IMG/VR virus record: IMGVR_UViG_3300007541_000040
Span: 1 to 44,283 of that record
Source of the DNA: a virus
Reading direction: 5' to 3' (one strand)
Length of the DNA stretch: 44,283 nt
Shown one piece after another: positions 37,186 through 44,231 of the stretch. Both the position numbers and the translations under genes were made by a program. How positions within the stretch are numbered: the first letter of the stretch is position 1; each line of letters opens with the position of its first letter. The notes below the pieces were generated by a model. It was not told the DNA's origin, made no database searches, and saw only the letters and a list, made by a program, of their open reading frames with translations.

Positions 37186-37433
37186 TGAAAGTAATAAAGA
37201 GAAACTACAAGCAAGAGTATGAGGATTTTCAGTCTTCCGAAGAGCAGAAGAAAAAGAGAGCCGAAAGAAATAGGAACAGAAGGAAGGCTGAAAGAGAGGG
37301 GAGGGTAAAGAAAGGTGACGGGAAGGATATCCACCACGACGAGAACGGAACCAGGGTAGAACCAGCGTCTGTTAACAGAGGAAGAAGAGAAAAAAGTCGT
37401 CTAAAAGGCAGCGAAAGGAAGAAAAAAGATTAA
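37185..37433 (+). CDS. Highly basic small protein with 'DIHHDENGTRVEPASVNRGRREKSR' motif
   Basis: 82 aa from ATG 37185 (MKVIKRNYKQEYEDF); GTG at 37182 is also possible. Lys/Arg-rich helix (EEQKKKRAERNRNRRKAERE), then GDGKDIHHDENGTRVEPASV and NRGRREKSRLKGSERKKKD. The 'gkDi-hH...p-a-s-NRgr-EkSR-kGS' motif is one I recall from many phages near packaging genes, with some resemblance to HNH-type sequences but without a clear second metal site. It carries the MK-x-I-K-R start. DNA binding is likely from charge; function unknown. Confidence 0.7.
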   Translation: MKVIKRNYKQEYEDFQSSEEQKKKRAERNRNRRKAEREGRVKKGDGKDIHHDENGTRVEPASVNRGRREKSRLKGSERKKKD

Positions 37434-37438
37434 CTTTG
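37431..37438 (+). promoter_or_regulatory. -7 box TAACTTTG before tRNA cluster
   Basis: A perfect TAnnTTTG whose first three bases are the stop codon of the preceding gene, about 64 bp before the first tRNA. It is the same octamer as in the strong promoter at 29584. No TTG at the expected -33 distance. Confidence 0.35.
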
Positions 37439-37444
37439 ATCTGT

Positions 37445-37495
37445 TCTTTGCTTCGCGGCAAAGAGTTCTGCGCCTCTACGTTTCATACAGGCGCA
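37445..37495 (+). other. Two hairpins preceding the tRNA cluster
   Basis: TCTTTGC (37445-37451) pairs with GCAAAGA (37458-37464) around a 6-nt loop, and TGCGCCT (37469-37475) pairs with AGGCGCA (37489-37495) around a 13-nt loop. Neither is followed by a T tract, so processing or 5'-leader structure is more likely than termination. Confidence 0.5.
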
Positions 37496-37501
37496 TCAGT
37501 T

Positions 37502-37575
37502 GGGGACGTAGCTCAGCTGGTTAGAGCAGGACTCTTATACAGTCAAGGTCACAGGTTCAAGCCCTGTCGTCCCTA
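37502..37575 (+). tRNA. tRNA-Ile (anticodon UAU)
   Basis: 74-nt cloverleaf: acceptor GGGGACG/CGTCCCT (G1-U72), D arm GCTCAGCTGGTTAGAGC, anticodon loop CTTATAC giving UAU for AUA codons, T arm ACAGG-TTCAAGC-CCTGT, discriminator A. CCA is not encoded. AUA is a frequent codon in the late genes of this phage. Confidence 0.85.
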
Positions 37576-37642
37576 CAAAGGTTTGGTCGTTTAAAGCTAT
37601 TTAGGTTAAGCAATCGGTAGTGTCCTTTAAAAACGACATCTT

Positions 37643-37758
37643 AGTCAGGTGGGAAATGGGAAATCCGCTAGAGAAAATTGATTCCGTTTGGAAGCTGTGA
37701 TTTACGCTGAGGATGATAAAAGTAATAGAGGTTGCAGGTTCGAATCCTGCCCTGACTG
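37643..37758 (+). ncRNA. tRNA-like element with atypical 116-nt length
   Basis: The ends are clearly tRNA-like: acceptor AGTCAGG (37643-37649) pairs perfectly with CCTGACT (37751-37757), preceded by a perfect T arm GCAGG-TTCGAAT-CCTGC and followed by discriminator G. The 84 nt between acceptor and T arm are too long for a normal D/anticodon/variable region and contain extra hairpins (TTCC-GTTT-GGAA). I cannot assign an anticodon. It may be an intron-containing, degenerate or specialised tRNA-like RNA. Confidence 0.55.
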
Positions 37759-37774
37759 CTAAATTTGCTTATAC

Positions 37775-37936
37775 ATGACTACACAAATAACAGTAAACTT
37801 CGAGTTTTTGTCTTATCTGCTGATGTACCTCGGCCCTGGTATGCCACCGCCTTACAATCCGTTATACGATCTGAACGGAAGTGGTATGATAACGGTTGCT
37901 GACCTCTTGATAGCATTAAGCCTTTTCGTGCAATGA
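37775..37936 (+). CDS. 53-aa protein with dockerin/EF-hand-like repeat
   Basis: The frame begins MTTQITVNFEFLSYLLMYLG, continues with a Pro-rich linker (GPGMPPPYNP) and ends in YDLNGSGMITVADLLIALSL plus FVQ. The C-terminal part is a calcium-loop repeat of the form D-L-N-G-x-G-x-I-x-x-x-D-L-L, like the repeats at the end of the secreted M43 protease (12138-13331). The N-terminal FEFLSYLLMYLG may be the helix of a second, degenerate repeat. It lies between tRNA genes, and a TAAATTTG box ends seven bases before its ATG. No signal peptide. Function unknown. Confidence 0.6.
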   Translation: MTTQITVNFEFLSYLLMYLGPGMPPPYNPLYDLNGSGMITVADLLIALSLFVQ

Positions 37937-37993
37937 TGCGTATCTCATTCATTATGCCCTTTTAATGAGCTTAATGAACGATATCTCATACAC

Positions 37994-38067
37994 GCTCCCG
38001 TAGCTCAGTTGGATAGAGCATCTGCCTTCTAAGCAGACGGCCACAGGTTCGAATCCTGTCGGGAGTA
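37994..38067 (+). tRNA. tRNA-Arg (anticodon UCU)
   Basis: 74-nt cloverleaf: acceptor GCTCCCG/CGGGAGT (G1-U72), D arm GCTCAGTTGGATAGAGC, anticodon arm TCTGC-CTTCTAA-GCAGA giving UCU for AGA codons, T arm ACAGG-TTCGAAT-CCTGT, discriminator A, no encoded CCA. AGA is used heavily by the phage genes. Confidence 0.9.
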
Positions 38068-38071
38068 CAAT

Positions 38072-38156
38072 GGCCGAATGATGGAATTGGTAGACATGAC
38101 AGACTTAAAATCTGTTGACCCGAAGGGTCGTGTGGGTTCGAGTCCCATTTCGGCTA
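38072..38156 (+). tRNA. tRNA-Leu (anticodon UAA)
   Basis: 85-nt class II tRNA: acceptor GGCCGAA/TTCGGCT (G1-U72), anticodon arm ACAGA-CTTAAAA-TCTGT giving UAA for UUA codons, a long variable arm (GACCCGAAGGGTC), T arm GTGGG-TTCGAGT-CCCAT, discriminator A. No encoded CCA. It lies four bases after the tRNA-Arg. Confidence 0.9.
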
Positions 38157-38171
38157 CAAAATTTAATTTAC

Positions 38172-38408
38172 ATGAGCGCAAAAGACAAGCAAATAGGTGG
38201 TAACCACTACAAGAAGATGAACGTAGAGGTCTACGAGTTCTGCATGGCGAACAACATCCCGTTCGTAGAAGGGAACATCATCAAGTACGTATGCAGGTAC
38301 AAGGACAAAGGTGGTTTGGACGACCTCAACAAGGCCAAGCACTACCTTGAGATGCTGATTGAAAGCATGACTGTTGATTACGAATATGTCGTAACGAATA
38401 ATCCGTAA
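38172..38408 (+). CDS. DUF3310-family protein
   Basis: 78 aa from ATG 38172; a longer frame would run into the tRNA-Leu. GGNHYKKMNVEVYEFCMANN, then FVEGNIIKYVCRYKDKGGLDDLNKAKHYLEMLIE is the DUF3310 pattern (GGnHY...GniikYv-R-x-K-G-x-x-DL-Ka-hYle), sometimes annotated as nucleotide kinase-like; the true role is unsettled. Common in phage genomes near nucleotide-metabolism genes. The start context TTTAATTTACATG equals that of the co-chaperonin gene. Confidence 0.8.
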   Translation: MSAKDKQIGGNHYKKMNVEVYEFCMANNIPFVEGNIIKYVCRYKDKGGLDDLNKAKHYLEMLIESMTVDYEYVVTNNP

Positions 38409-38422
38409 CGGGTATACTTGAG

Positions 38423-38462
38423 ATCACAATCTGTGATGTCAAGATGCATCATTAAAGATGCA
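38423..38462 (+). other. Two short dyads in the intergenic region
   Basis: ATCACA-ATC-TGTGAT (38423-38437) and TGCATC-ATTAAA-GATGCA (38445-38462) lie in tandem after the DUF3310 gene. They could form RNA hairpins or be protein-binding dyads. No T tract follows, so termination is unlikely. The rest of 38409-38525 shows nothing. Confidence 0.45.
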
Positions 38463-38525
38463 GAACATAGGCTAATCGTTCAAATAAACGTCAGTAAACA
38501 GAAATATTGGTAAAAATTAGAAGCA

Positions 38526-38720
38526 ATGAAAACAGCAATAGATTGGTTGGTCAGCAAACTCCCAACGATTGATTGGGATGACCCGTACTACAAAGCCAAG
38601 CTCGAAGAAGCTAAGGCAATGGAGAAGGAGCAGATTATGGATGCATATATGGAAGGCGGTCAATGGGTTCCATGTCATCGTAACAGCTGCGAGAAATACT
38701 ACAACGAAACCTTTGAATGA
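38526..38720 (+). CDS. Small conserved phage protein (MKTAIDWL ... EKEQIMDAY ... YYNETF)
   Basis: 64 aa: MKTAIDWLVSKLPTIDWDDP, then KLEEAKAMEKEQIMDAYMEG and a C-terminal CHRNSCEKYYNETF. This short helical protein with its final YNETF is frequent in phages and mobile elements of Bacteroidetes; function unknown. The gene stands alone between two intergenic stretches; 38721-38854 holds only an inverted repeat TGTCAAG/CTTGACA and no gene. Confidence 0.75.
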   Translation: MKTAIDWLVSKLPTIDWDDPYYKAKLEEAKAMEKEQIMDAYMEGGQWVPCHRNSCEKYYNETFE

Positions 38721-38854
38721 GAATTCATTCATAAACCACTGATTTTACGTTTAGTGAATGACATTTCACGCAAGAATGTGTCAAGAACTTACAAGTAAAA
38801 TATTGATTCATGTCATGTATTCTGCGCAAGATACTTGACAAACACCACTGACAA

Positions 38855-39097
38855 ATGATGGCATCCACTATAGCAATAAGTGTATTAATAATCTCACTAC
38901 CGTTCTTTATTACTTACGAACGTCAAAAGCGCAAAGAATTAGAGCGTCTTGTGGGTCAGCAGACCAAAGTACTTGATCACATGGGAATGCATCTCAGAAA
39001 ATTAGACAACGATTTCGTTCACCTCGAAGGTCGCGTCGATGACCTTGCCGAGGATGTGCGTGAATTGCAACAAAAACAATTAAACCCTGAATCATGA
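38855..39097 (+). CDS. Membrane-anchored coiled-coil protein (spanin-like architecture)
   Basis: 80 aa. One N-terminal transmembrane helix (ASTIAISVLIISLPFFI) precedes a charged coiled coil (RQKRKELERLVGQQTKVLDH, LRKLDNDFVHLEGRVDDLAEDVRELQQKQ). This N-in anchored helix architecture fits an inner-membrane spanin, but no outer-membrane lipoprotein partner is visible and the gene is next to packaging genes. Function therefore open. Coupled to the next gene by ATGA. Confidence 0.6.
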   Translation: MMASTIAISVLIISLPFFITYERQKRKELERLVGQQTKVLDHMGMHLRKLDNDFVHLEGRVDDLAEDVRELQQKQLNPES

Positions 39098-39321
39098 AAG
39101 TAACACTTGAGTTCAATCTCCCTGACCAGCAAGAGAGGTTTGACAGCCTCATGAACGGGGCAAAGTGGAAGTATGTCGTCAGAGAAATGGACGAGCATAT
39201 GCGAGAGCTGCTCAAATGGAATACAGAGGACTTAGATGAATCACAGCTGCTTGTAGTCAGACAACTCAGAAGTATGCTGCTTCAGTATTTAGAACAAGAA
39301 AATTTAAGAATACACGAATGA
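39094..39321 (+). CDS. Small conserved phage protein (MKVTLEFNLPDQQERF type)
   Basis: 75 aa: MKVTLEFNLPDQQERFDSLM followed by a helical body (VVREMDEHMRELLKWNTEDL). I recall 'k-i-t-l-eFnLPee...A-x-x-g-x-x-w...mD-x-x-LR' proteins from many phages, usually near MazG or DUF3310 genes; function unknown. ATGA coupling on both sides. Confidence 0.7.
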   Translation: MKVTLEFNLPDQQERFDSLMNGAKWKYVVREMDEHMRELLKWNTEDLDESQLLVVRQLRSMLLQYLEQENLRIHE

Positions 39322-39617
39322 ACTTCACAGAACTAATTCAGGCCACCATCGAGTGGGGGAATCAACGAGGATTGATTCAAGAGCGTAACGCCACACGTCA
39401 GATGCTCAAGGTGACAGAAGAGATTGGTGAACTGGCTGGGTCTATTGCCAAGAACAAGCGTGATGACACGATCGACGCGATCGGAGATAGCCTTGTAACG
39501 CTTATTATCTTGTCGGCACAGCTTGGTCTCGATCCTGCTGAGTGTTTGCGGCAAGCATATGATGAGATTGTCGATAGAAAAGGCACTACCGTTGATGGCG
39601 TGTTTGTAAAAGAATAA
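39318..39617 (+). CDS. MazG-like NTP pyrophosphohydrolase
   Basis: 99 aa, all-helical. The metal-binding pattern EExxE...DxxxD is present: Glu34-Glu35-x-x-Glu38 (KVTEEIGELA) and Asp53-x-x-x-Asp57 (IDAIGDSLV), in the usual MazG/phosphoribosyl-ATP pyrophosphatase spacing. Members hydrolyse NTPs or dNTPs; in phages they may clean nucleotide pools or lower ppGpp. Coupled upstream by ATGA; the terminase gene starts eight bases after its stop. Confidence 0.8.
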   Translation: MNFTELIQATIEWGNQRGLIQERNATRQMLKVTEEIGELAGSIAKNKRDDTIDAIGDSLVTLIILSAQLGLDPAECLRQAYDEIVDRKGTTVDGVFVKE

Positions 39618-39625
39618 TTCAATCA

Positions 39626-41749
39626 ATGATCACCGAATTAGAAGGATACGATGAAGAAGTAATCATCATAGACCCTGAGGGGACTATAGGTGATGTAGAG
39701 GTTATCGGTGATCTGTTTATTGCTCTCCCTAAAAAGCCAGTTAAGTCGGAGATACTATTCAGCTCCCTCCCTAAAAAAAATCAATGCTGGTCCAGGTTGT
39801 CTGTTCCTGAAGAGCTTGATAAAATCAAGTCTATGGACGAGTGGTTAGAACGTCCAAAAGAGTTCAGGAGCAGATACTCTGACTACATAGAACGTGAGTT
39901 TAAGAGGCGTAGAGAGGGTGTGTGGTTTATGAATAACGGCACTCCTACCTACATAACAGGGAGGCACTATATGTTTCTTCAGTGGAGCAAGATAGACATA
40001 GGGTATCCGTCTTATCTGAAGTTCCAGCGAGATATCTTCATCCACATGGCAGCGTGTGAGGTAGACCCCCGTTGTTTGGGACAGCTTTACACCAAAGGAC
40101 GACGATCTGGTTATACGAACATATGCTCGGCTGTTATCGACGACGAGGCCACCCAAGTAAAAGACAAGCTGCTTGGTATACAATCAAAGACAGGTAAGGA
40201 CGCTCAGGAGAATATCTTCATGAAGAAGGTTGTTTCTATATTCAGAAACTACCCGTTCTTTTTCAAACCTATCCAAGATGGTACTACCAACCCTCGTATG
40301 GAGCTGGCTTTCCGTGAGCCATCTAAGCGTATCACCAAGAAGAACAAGACGTCCTATCGAGGCGATGCTCTCAACACTGTCATCAACTGGAAGAACACAA
40401 CGAACAACGCATACGATGGTGAGAAGCTTCATATGCTGTACCTCGACGAGGCGGGTAAGTGGGAGAAGCCAACGGACATAAGAGAGGCATGGCGCATTGA
40501 GCGTACCTGTCTTATCGTCGGTAGAACGGTGGTCGGCAAGGCGTTGGTCGGTAGTACTGTCAATCCTATGGACAAAGGAGGTGAGGAGTACAAGAAGCTG
40601 TGGGAAGATAGCGATCCGCTACAACGCAACGCTAATGGAAGAACAAAGACTGGATTGTACAGGCTGTTCATTCCCGCTTCAGAAGCATTAGAGGGTTTTT
40701 TCGATGTTTACGGAAATCCTATTGTAGACGATCCGTCAAAGCCAATAAAGACGTTAGACGGGACGTACATTAAGATAGGTAGTAAGTCGTACTTGATGAA
40801 CGAGCGCGACGCTATGAAACACGATGCTTCTGAACTCAATGAGGTCATCAGGCAGTTCCCTATGACAGAGGACGAGGCGTTCAGGGATAGCGTACAGGGC
40901 AGTATATTCAATGTCGGTAAGATCTATCAGCAGATAGACTACAACAACAATATGAAGACAAACCCTGTCATCAGGGGGAGCTTTATGTGGGAGAAGAAAG
41001 ACGATAGGGTCATCTTCTCACCGAATGCTCAGGGAAGGTTCTACGTCTCATGGATGCCACCAACAGAGAAGCAGAACAACAAGTACTACAAGTACGGGAG
41101 ATGGTGGCCTGGTAACGAAGAGTTCGGCTGCGGCGGCGTGGATAGCTATGATCTGGACGCTACTGTAGATGGTAGGGGTTCTAAGGGGGCTTTGCATATG
41201 TACAACAAGTTCAGCATGTCCGAGTCCTTTCCGAGCAATATGTTTGTCGTGGAGTACGCAGCGCGTCCTGATATAGCCAAGATTTTCTACGAGGATGTGC
41301 TCATGTGCGCTGTTTTCTACGGCTACCCGTTGCTTATAGAGAACAACAAGTACGGCATCGTAAGGTACTTTGAGTCAAGGGGTTTTGATGGTTATGTGAT
41401 GGAAAGGCCAAAGCACTTGAAGCCTCCAGGATCTAACCCTCACATATCTGAAAAGACCAAAGGCATACCTTCTAACTCTCAGGACGTAATACACGCCCAC
41501 GCCCAGGCTATAGAGCAGTATATACACACCCACGTTGGTGAAAACATAGAGACCAACACGATGGGGAATATGTACTTCAACAGGACGTTAGAGGACTGGA
41601 TAGGCTATAGGATAGACAAGAGAACAAAGTTTGACTTGACAATCAGCTCTGGGTTGGCTTTATTGGCAGCTCAGAAATTTAAAGATGTTAAGCCAAAAAC
41701 CAACTTCGATGAGAAGAAATTCTTCAGAAGGTATAAATATAATGTGTGA
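39626..41749 (+). CDS. terL: Terminase large subunit (ATPase/nuclease)
   Basis: 707 aa. The packaging motor motifs are visible: a Walker A-like segment YTKGRRSGYTN (about 155-165), Walker B LHMLYLDEAGKW with Asp274-Glu275, a coupling motif GSTVNP (309-314), and a C-terminal nuclease domain starting with CGGVDSYDLDATVDG (Asp506, Asp509). It packages DNA into the prohead and cuts it. The absence of a canonical GKT in Walker A is common among such terminases. It is followed by the portal gene, the normal order. A small terminase is not recognised. Confidence 0.88.
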   Translation: MITELEGYDEEVIIIDPEGTIGDVEVIGDLFIALPKKPVKSEILFSSLPKKNQCWSRLSVPEELDKIKSMDEWLERPKEFRSRYSDYIEREFKRRREGVWFMNNGTPTYITGRHYMFLQWSKIDIGYPSYLKFQRDIFIHMAACEVDPRCLGQLYTKGRRSGYTNICSAVIDDEATQVKDKLLGIQSKTGKDAQENIFMKKVVSIFRNYPFFFKPIQDGTTNPRMELAFREPSKRITKKNKTSYRGDALNTVINWKNTTNNAYDGEKLHMLYLDEAGKWEKPTDIREAWRIERTCLIVGRTVVGKALVGSTVNPMDKGGEEYKKLWEDSDPLQRNANGRTKTGLYRLFIPASEALEGFFDVYGNPIVDDPSKPIKTLDGTYIKIGSKSYLMNERDAMKHDASELNEVIRQFPMTEDEAFRDSVQGSIFNVGKIYQQIDYNNNMKTNPVIRGSFMWEKKDDRVIFSPNAQGRFYVSWMPPTEKQNNKYYKYGRWWPGNEEFGCGGVDSYDLDATVDGRGSKGALHMYNKFSMSESFPSNMFVVEYAARPDIAKIFYEDVLMCAVFYGYPLLIENNKYGIVRYFESRGFDGYVMERPKHLKPPGSNPHISEKTKGIPSNSQDVIHAHAQAIEQYIHTHVGENIETNTMGNMYFNRTLEDWIGYRIDKRTKFDLTISSGLALLAAQKFKDVKPKTNFDEKKFFRRYKYNV

Positions 41750-41761
41750 TTGTCAATGCAT

Positions 41762-41769
41762 TATATTTG
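41762..41769 (+). promoter_or_regulatory. -7 box TATATTTG before the portal gene
   Basis: A perfect TAnnTTTG in the 43-bp gap between terminase and portal, with a TTG nine bases upstream (41750-41752), the same short spacing as at 35751-35770. It would give a ~20-nt leader. Confidence 0.4.
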
Positions 41770-41792
41770 CGCAAGCGACCATCTGAAGAAAT

Positions 41793-44231
41793 ATGTTGCC
41801 TAGTAATAATAAAAAGTCGAATACGTTCCCAAACCCTTTAGCCAAACCAGCTGAAAAAGCTGAGAAGGACTATGGTTTACAGTACGCTAAGGCTATTGAA
41901 AATCAGTGGGGTAGGATAGACGACGACGGCAGCGTGTACAGGAAGAGACTTCGAGAGTTTCAGAAAAACAGAGACTACGCTAACGGAACGCAGGACACCG
42001 CTGTATACAAGCAGATACTTACCAGTTTAGATCCAAACAATGGGGACGGGACTTTGTTGAACTTGGACTGGTCGCCAGTTCCTATCGTACCTAAGTTCGT
42101 AAAGATCGTTGTCAACAAGATACTTTCTCAGAACTTATACCCCAACGTTAGAGCAGTCGATCCGTTGTCTACGAGTGAAAAAGACTCTAAGAAGAGGGAG
42201 ATTAAGATGCAGGTGGAGAACAGGGAGTTCTTCGAGCAGATGAAGTCTATGGGGATTCAGACCAAGACCAACCTTGAGGAGGTTCCTGACACGTTGGAGG
42301 AGGTGGAGATCTTTATGGATAGTAACATAAAGACACAGGCTGAGATAGCTGCTCAGATTTCTGCTGACCTGACGCTTAAGTGGAACAAGTTCGATGAGAC
42401 GACGCTTAGAAGGTGTGTAAACGATCTGGTTGCTCTTGGTATGGCTGTCGTGAAAAGGCAGAACGACCCAAGTCACGGTATAGTAGAAGAGTATGTAGAC
42501 CCATCAACGTTTATACACAGCTACACTGAGGACCCTAACTTCGGTGATCTGTCATACGCTGGTCATGTAAAGAAGATGACCATACAAGAGCTGAAGCGTA
42601 TAGCTGGTGAGCAGTTCACGGATAAGGAGTACGAGGAGATGGCTATGAAGGTTAAAGGTAAGTACACCAACAGCACCTCTAACTTTAGCAACAGGTACTA
42701 CGACAACTTTCTTCAACGGGAGGTGTACGGATACGAGGAGTATATAGTAGAGGTCTTGGACTTTGAGTTCTTGACGATAGACGACGTGTACTTCGAGGAA
42801 AAGCAGAGTAAGTACGGGAACGTAGGGTTTTACTACAAAGGTGATGAGTACAAGGGGTCAAAGAATTCTGTGTTCGAAAGAACCCCTCATAAGCTCTCTA
42901 ACATGTGTGTTTATGGGGGTAAGTACATCATGGGGTGCGGCAAGATCTTTAACTACGAGAAGAAGCCAAACGTACCGAAGAATATATACGACATCTCCAA
43001 GGCTCGATTGAGCTACTCTGTTGTTGCGACCAACCTGATGAGTATGATGCCTAAGAGCATGGTCGGCGGCATCACTGGGTTTGCTGATATGCTTCAGCTC
43101 ACTCACTTGAAGATACAACAGGCTGTTGCTAAAGCCAAGCCCGACGGGTTGATAGTAGATATCGAAGGGTTGGAGAATGTGCAGCTGGGTAGAGGAGGAG
43201 AACTACAGCCTCTTGATATACAGGATATATACGAGCAGACTGGTGTGTTCTACTACAGGAGCAAGAACCCAGAGGGTGGCTTTCAAAACCCTCCTGTTAG
43301 ACCGCTTGAGAATACCATCAGGAATATCAACGAGCTTATTGGGTTGTACAACCACTACCTGAATATGATTAGGGACGCTACGGGCATCAACGAGATGATG
43401 GACGGCAGCACACCTAAGGGTGAGACGTTGGTTGGTGTTCAGCAGAACGCTATAGCAGCTGGCAATAACGCTATTTACGATATCACTCATTGTACGATGG
43501 TATTGTATCAGTCTGTTGTAGAGGACATAATTAAGTGCTTGCAGATACTCCCTAACGATTCTATACTGTACAGGGTGTATGAGAACGCTATAGGCAAGGA
43601 GAATATGGATGTTATGTCCAGCTTCAACGATCTGCCTATGCACAACTTCGGAGTTCTTGTCAACAAGGATATGGACGAGAAGGATCGTCAGTACTTAGAG
43701 CAGAACATACAGGTTGCCTTGAGTCAAAAGGAGATAGACGTAGAAGACGCTTTGGCTATACGTCAGTTAAGGGATGTAGACCAAGCGGAGCGTTTGCTTA
43801 TCGTTAGACGTAAGAAGCGCATTAAGACTCAGCAAGAGCAGATGCAAGCTCAGGCTCAGGCACAAGCTCAGGCACAAGCTCAGGCGGCTCAGGCGGCTTC
43901 TCAGGCCAAGATGCAGGAGATACAAATGCAAGCCCAGATCGAGATGCAGAAGATGCAGATGGAAGCTCAAATTAAAGCTCAGATGTTGGAGGTTGAGTAC
44001 ACCTTCAAGAAGGAGCTGGAGCTTATCAAGGCGCAGGGCTTGCTTGGTATCAGAGGAACGGAACAGGAGTTCAAAGAAAAGTTAGAGACCTTCAAGGAGG
44101 ACAGAAAGGACGAGCGGGTGGCGAAGCAGACAGTCGAACAGAGTAAGCTTATATCACAGCGTCAGGGTCAGAGAGGAGAGCTCAAAGAGGAGGATAGTCA
44201 GATGGATATAGTAAAACAATTGCTGCAATGA
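41793..44231 (+). CDS. Portal protein with Gln/Ala-rich C-terminal coiled coil
   Basis: 812 aa, directly after the large terminase. Portal-like features are the N-terminal DYANGTQDTAVYKQIL, a helical wing/stem (PIVPKFVKIVVNKILSQNLY), and central YSVVATNLMSMMPKSMVGGI and RDATGINEMMDGSTPKGETL segments. The last resembles the 'tGi-x-x-x-dG-x-tpk-e-t-x-g' region of large portals in Bacteroidetes phages, including crAss-like ones. Residues ~685-740 form an extreme Gln/Ala/Met coiled coil (QAQAQAQAQAQAQAAQAASQ), probably the barrel. The portal forms the dodecameric vertex for packaging and ejection. The assignment rests on position and segment similarity. Confidence 0.8.
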   Translation: MLPSNNKKSNTFPNPLAKPAEKAEKDYGLQYAKAIENQWGRIDDDGSVYRKRLREFQKNRDYANGTQDTAVYKQILTSLDPNNGDGTLLNLDWSPVPIVPKFVKIVVNKILSQNLYPNVRAVDPLSTSEKDSKKREIKMQVENREFFEQMKSMGIQTKTNLEEVPDTLEEVEIFMDSNIKTQAEIAAQISADLTLKWNKFDETTLRRCVNDLVALGMAVVKRQNDPSHGIVEEYVDPSTFIHSYTEDPNFGDLSYAGHVKKMTIQELKRIAGEQFTDKEYEEMAMKVKGKYTNSTSNFSNRYYDNFLQREVYGYEEYIVEVLDFEFLTIDDVYFEEKQSKYGNVGFYYKGDEYKGSKNSVFERTPHKLSNMCVYGGKYIMGCGKIFNYEKKPNVPKNIYDISKARLSYSVVATNLMSMMPKSMVGGITGFADMLQLTHLKIQQAVAKAKPDGLIVDIEGLENVQLGRGGELQPLDIQDIYEQTGVFYYRSKNPEGGFQNPPVRPLENTIRNINELIGLYNHYLNMIRDATGINEMMDGSTPKGETLVGVQQNAIAAGNNAIYDITHCTMVLYQSVVEDIIKCLQILPNDSILYRVYENAIGKENMDVMSSFNDLPMHNFGVLVNKDMDEKDRQYLEQNIQVALSQKEIDVEDALAIRQLRDVDQAERLLIVRRKKRIKTQQEQMQAQAQAQAQAQAQAAQAASQAKMQEIQMQAQIEMQKMQMEAQIKAQMLEVEYTFKKELELIKAQGLLGIRGTEQEFKEKLETFKEDRKDERVAKQTVEQSKLISQRQGQRGELKEEDSQMDIVKQLLQ
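43847..43915 (+). repeat. Short in-gene tandem repeats encoding Gln-Ala pairs
   Basis: Six-base units CAAGCT, CAGGCT, CAGGCA and CAGGCG follow each other in tandem inside the portal gene and encode (Gln-Ala)n. Synonymous variation among units indicates an old, selected repeat rather than fresh slippage. Confidence 0.7.

Noticed and set aside
37759-37761. tRNA 3' end as an integration (att) site
   Set aside because: No integrase or excisionase gene is visible in the window and the gene content looks strictly lytic, so the T-arm sequence is not called an att site.
38115-38171. N-terminal extension of the DUF3310 protein
   Set aside because: It would be translated from tRNA-Leu sequence; the ATG at 38172 matches the usual family start.
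38830-38875. TTGACA at about 38835 as a sigma70-like -35 element
   Set aside because: The nearest TATA-like hexamer is about 27 bp away, outside a workable spacing, and the host type uses TTG/TAnnTTTG promoters.
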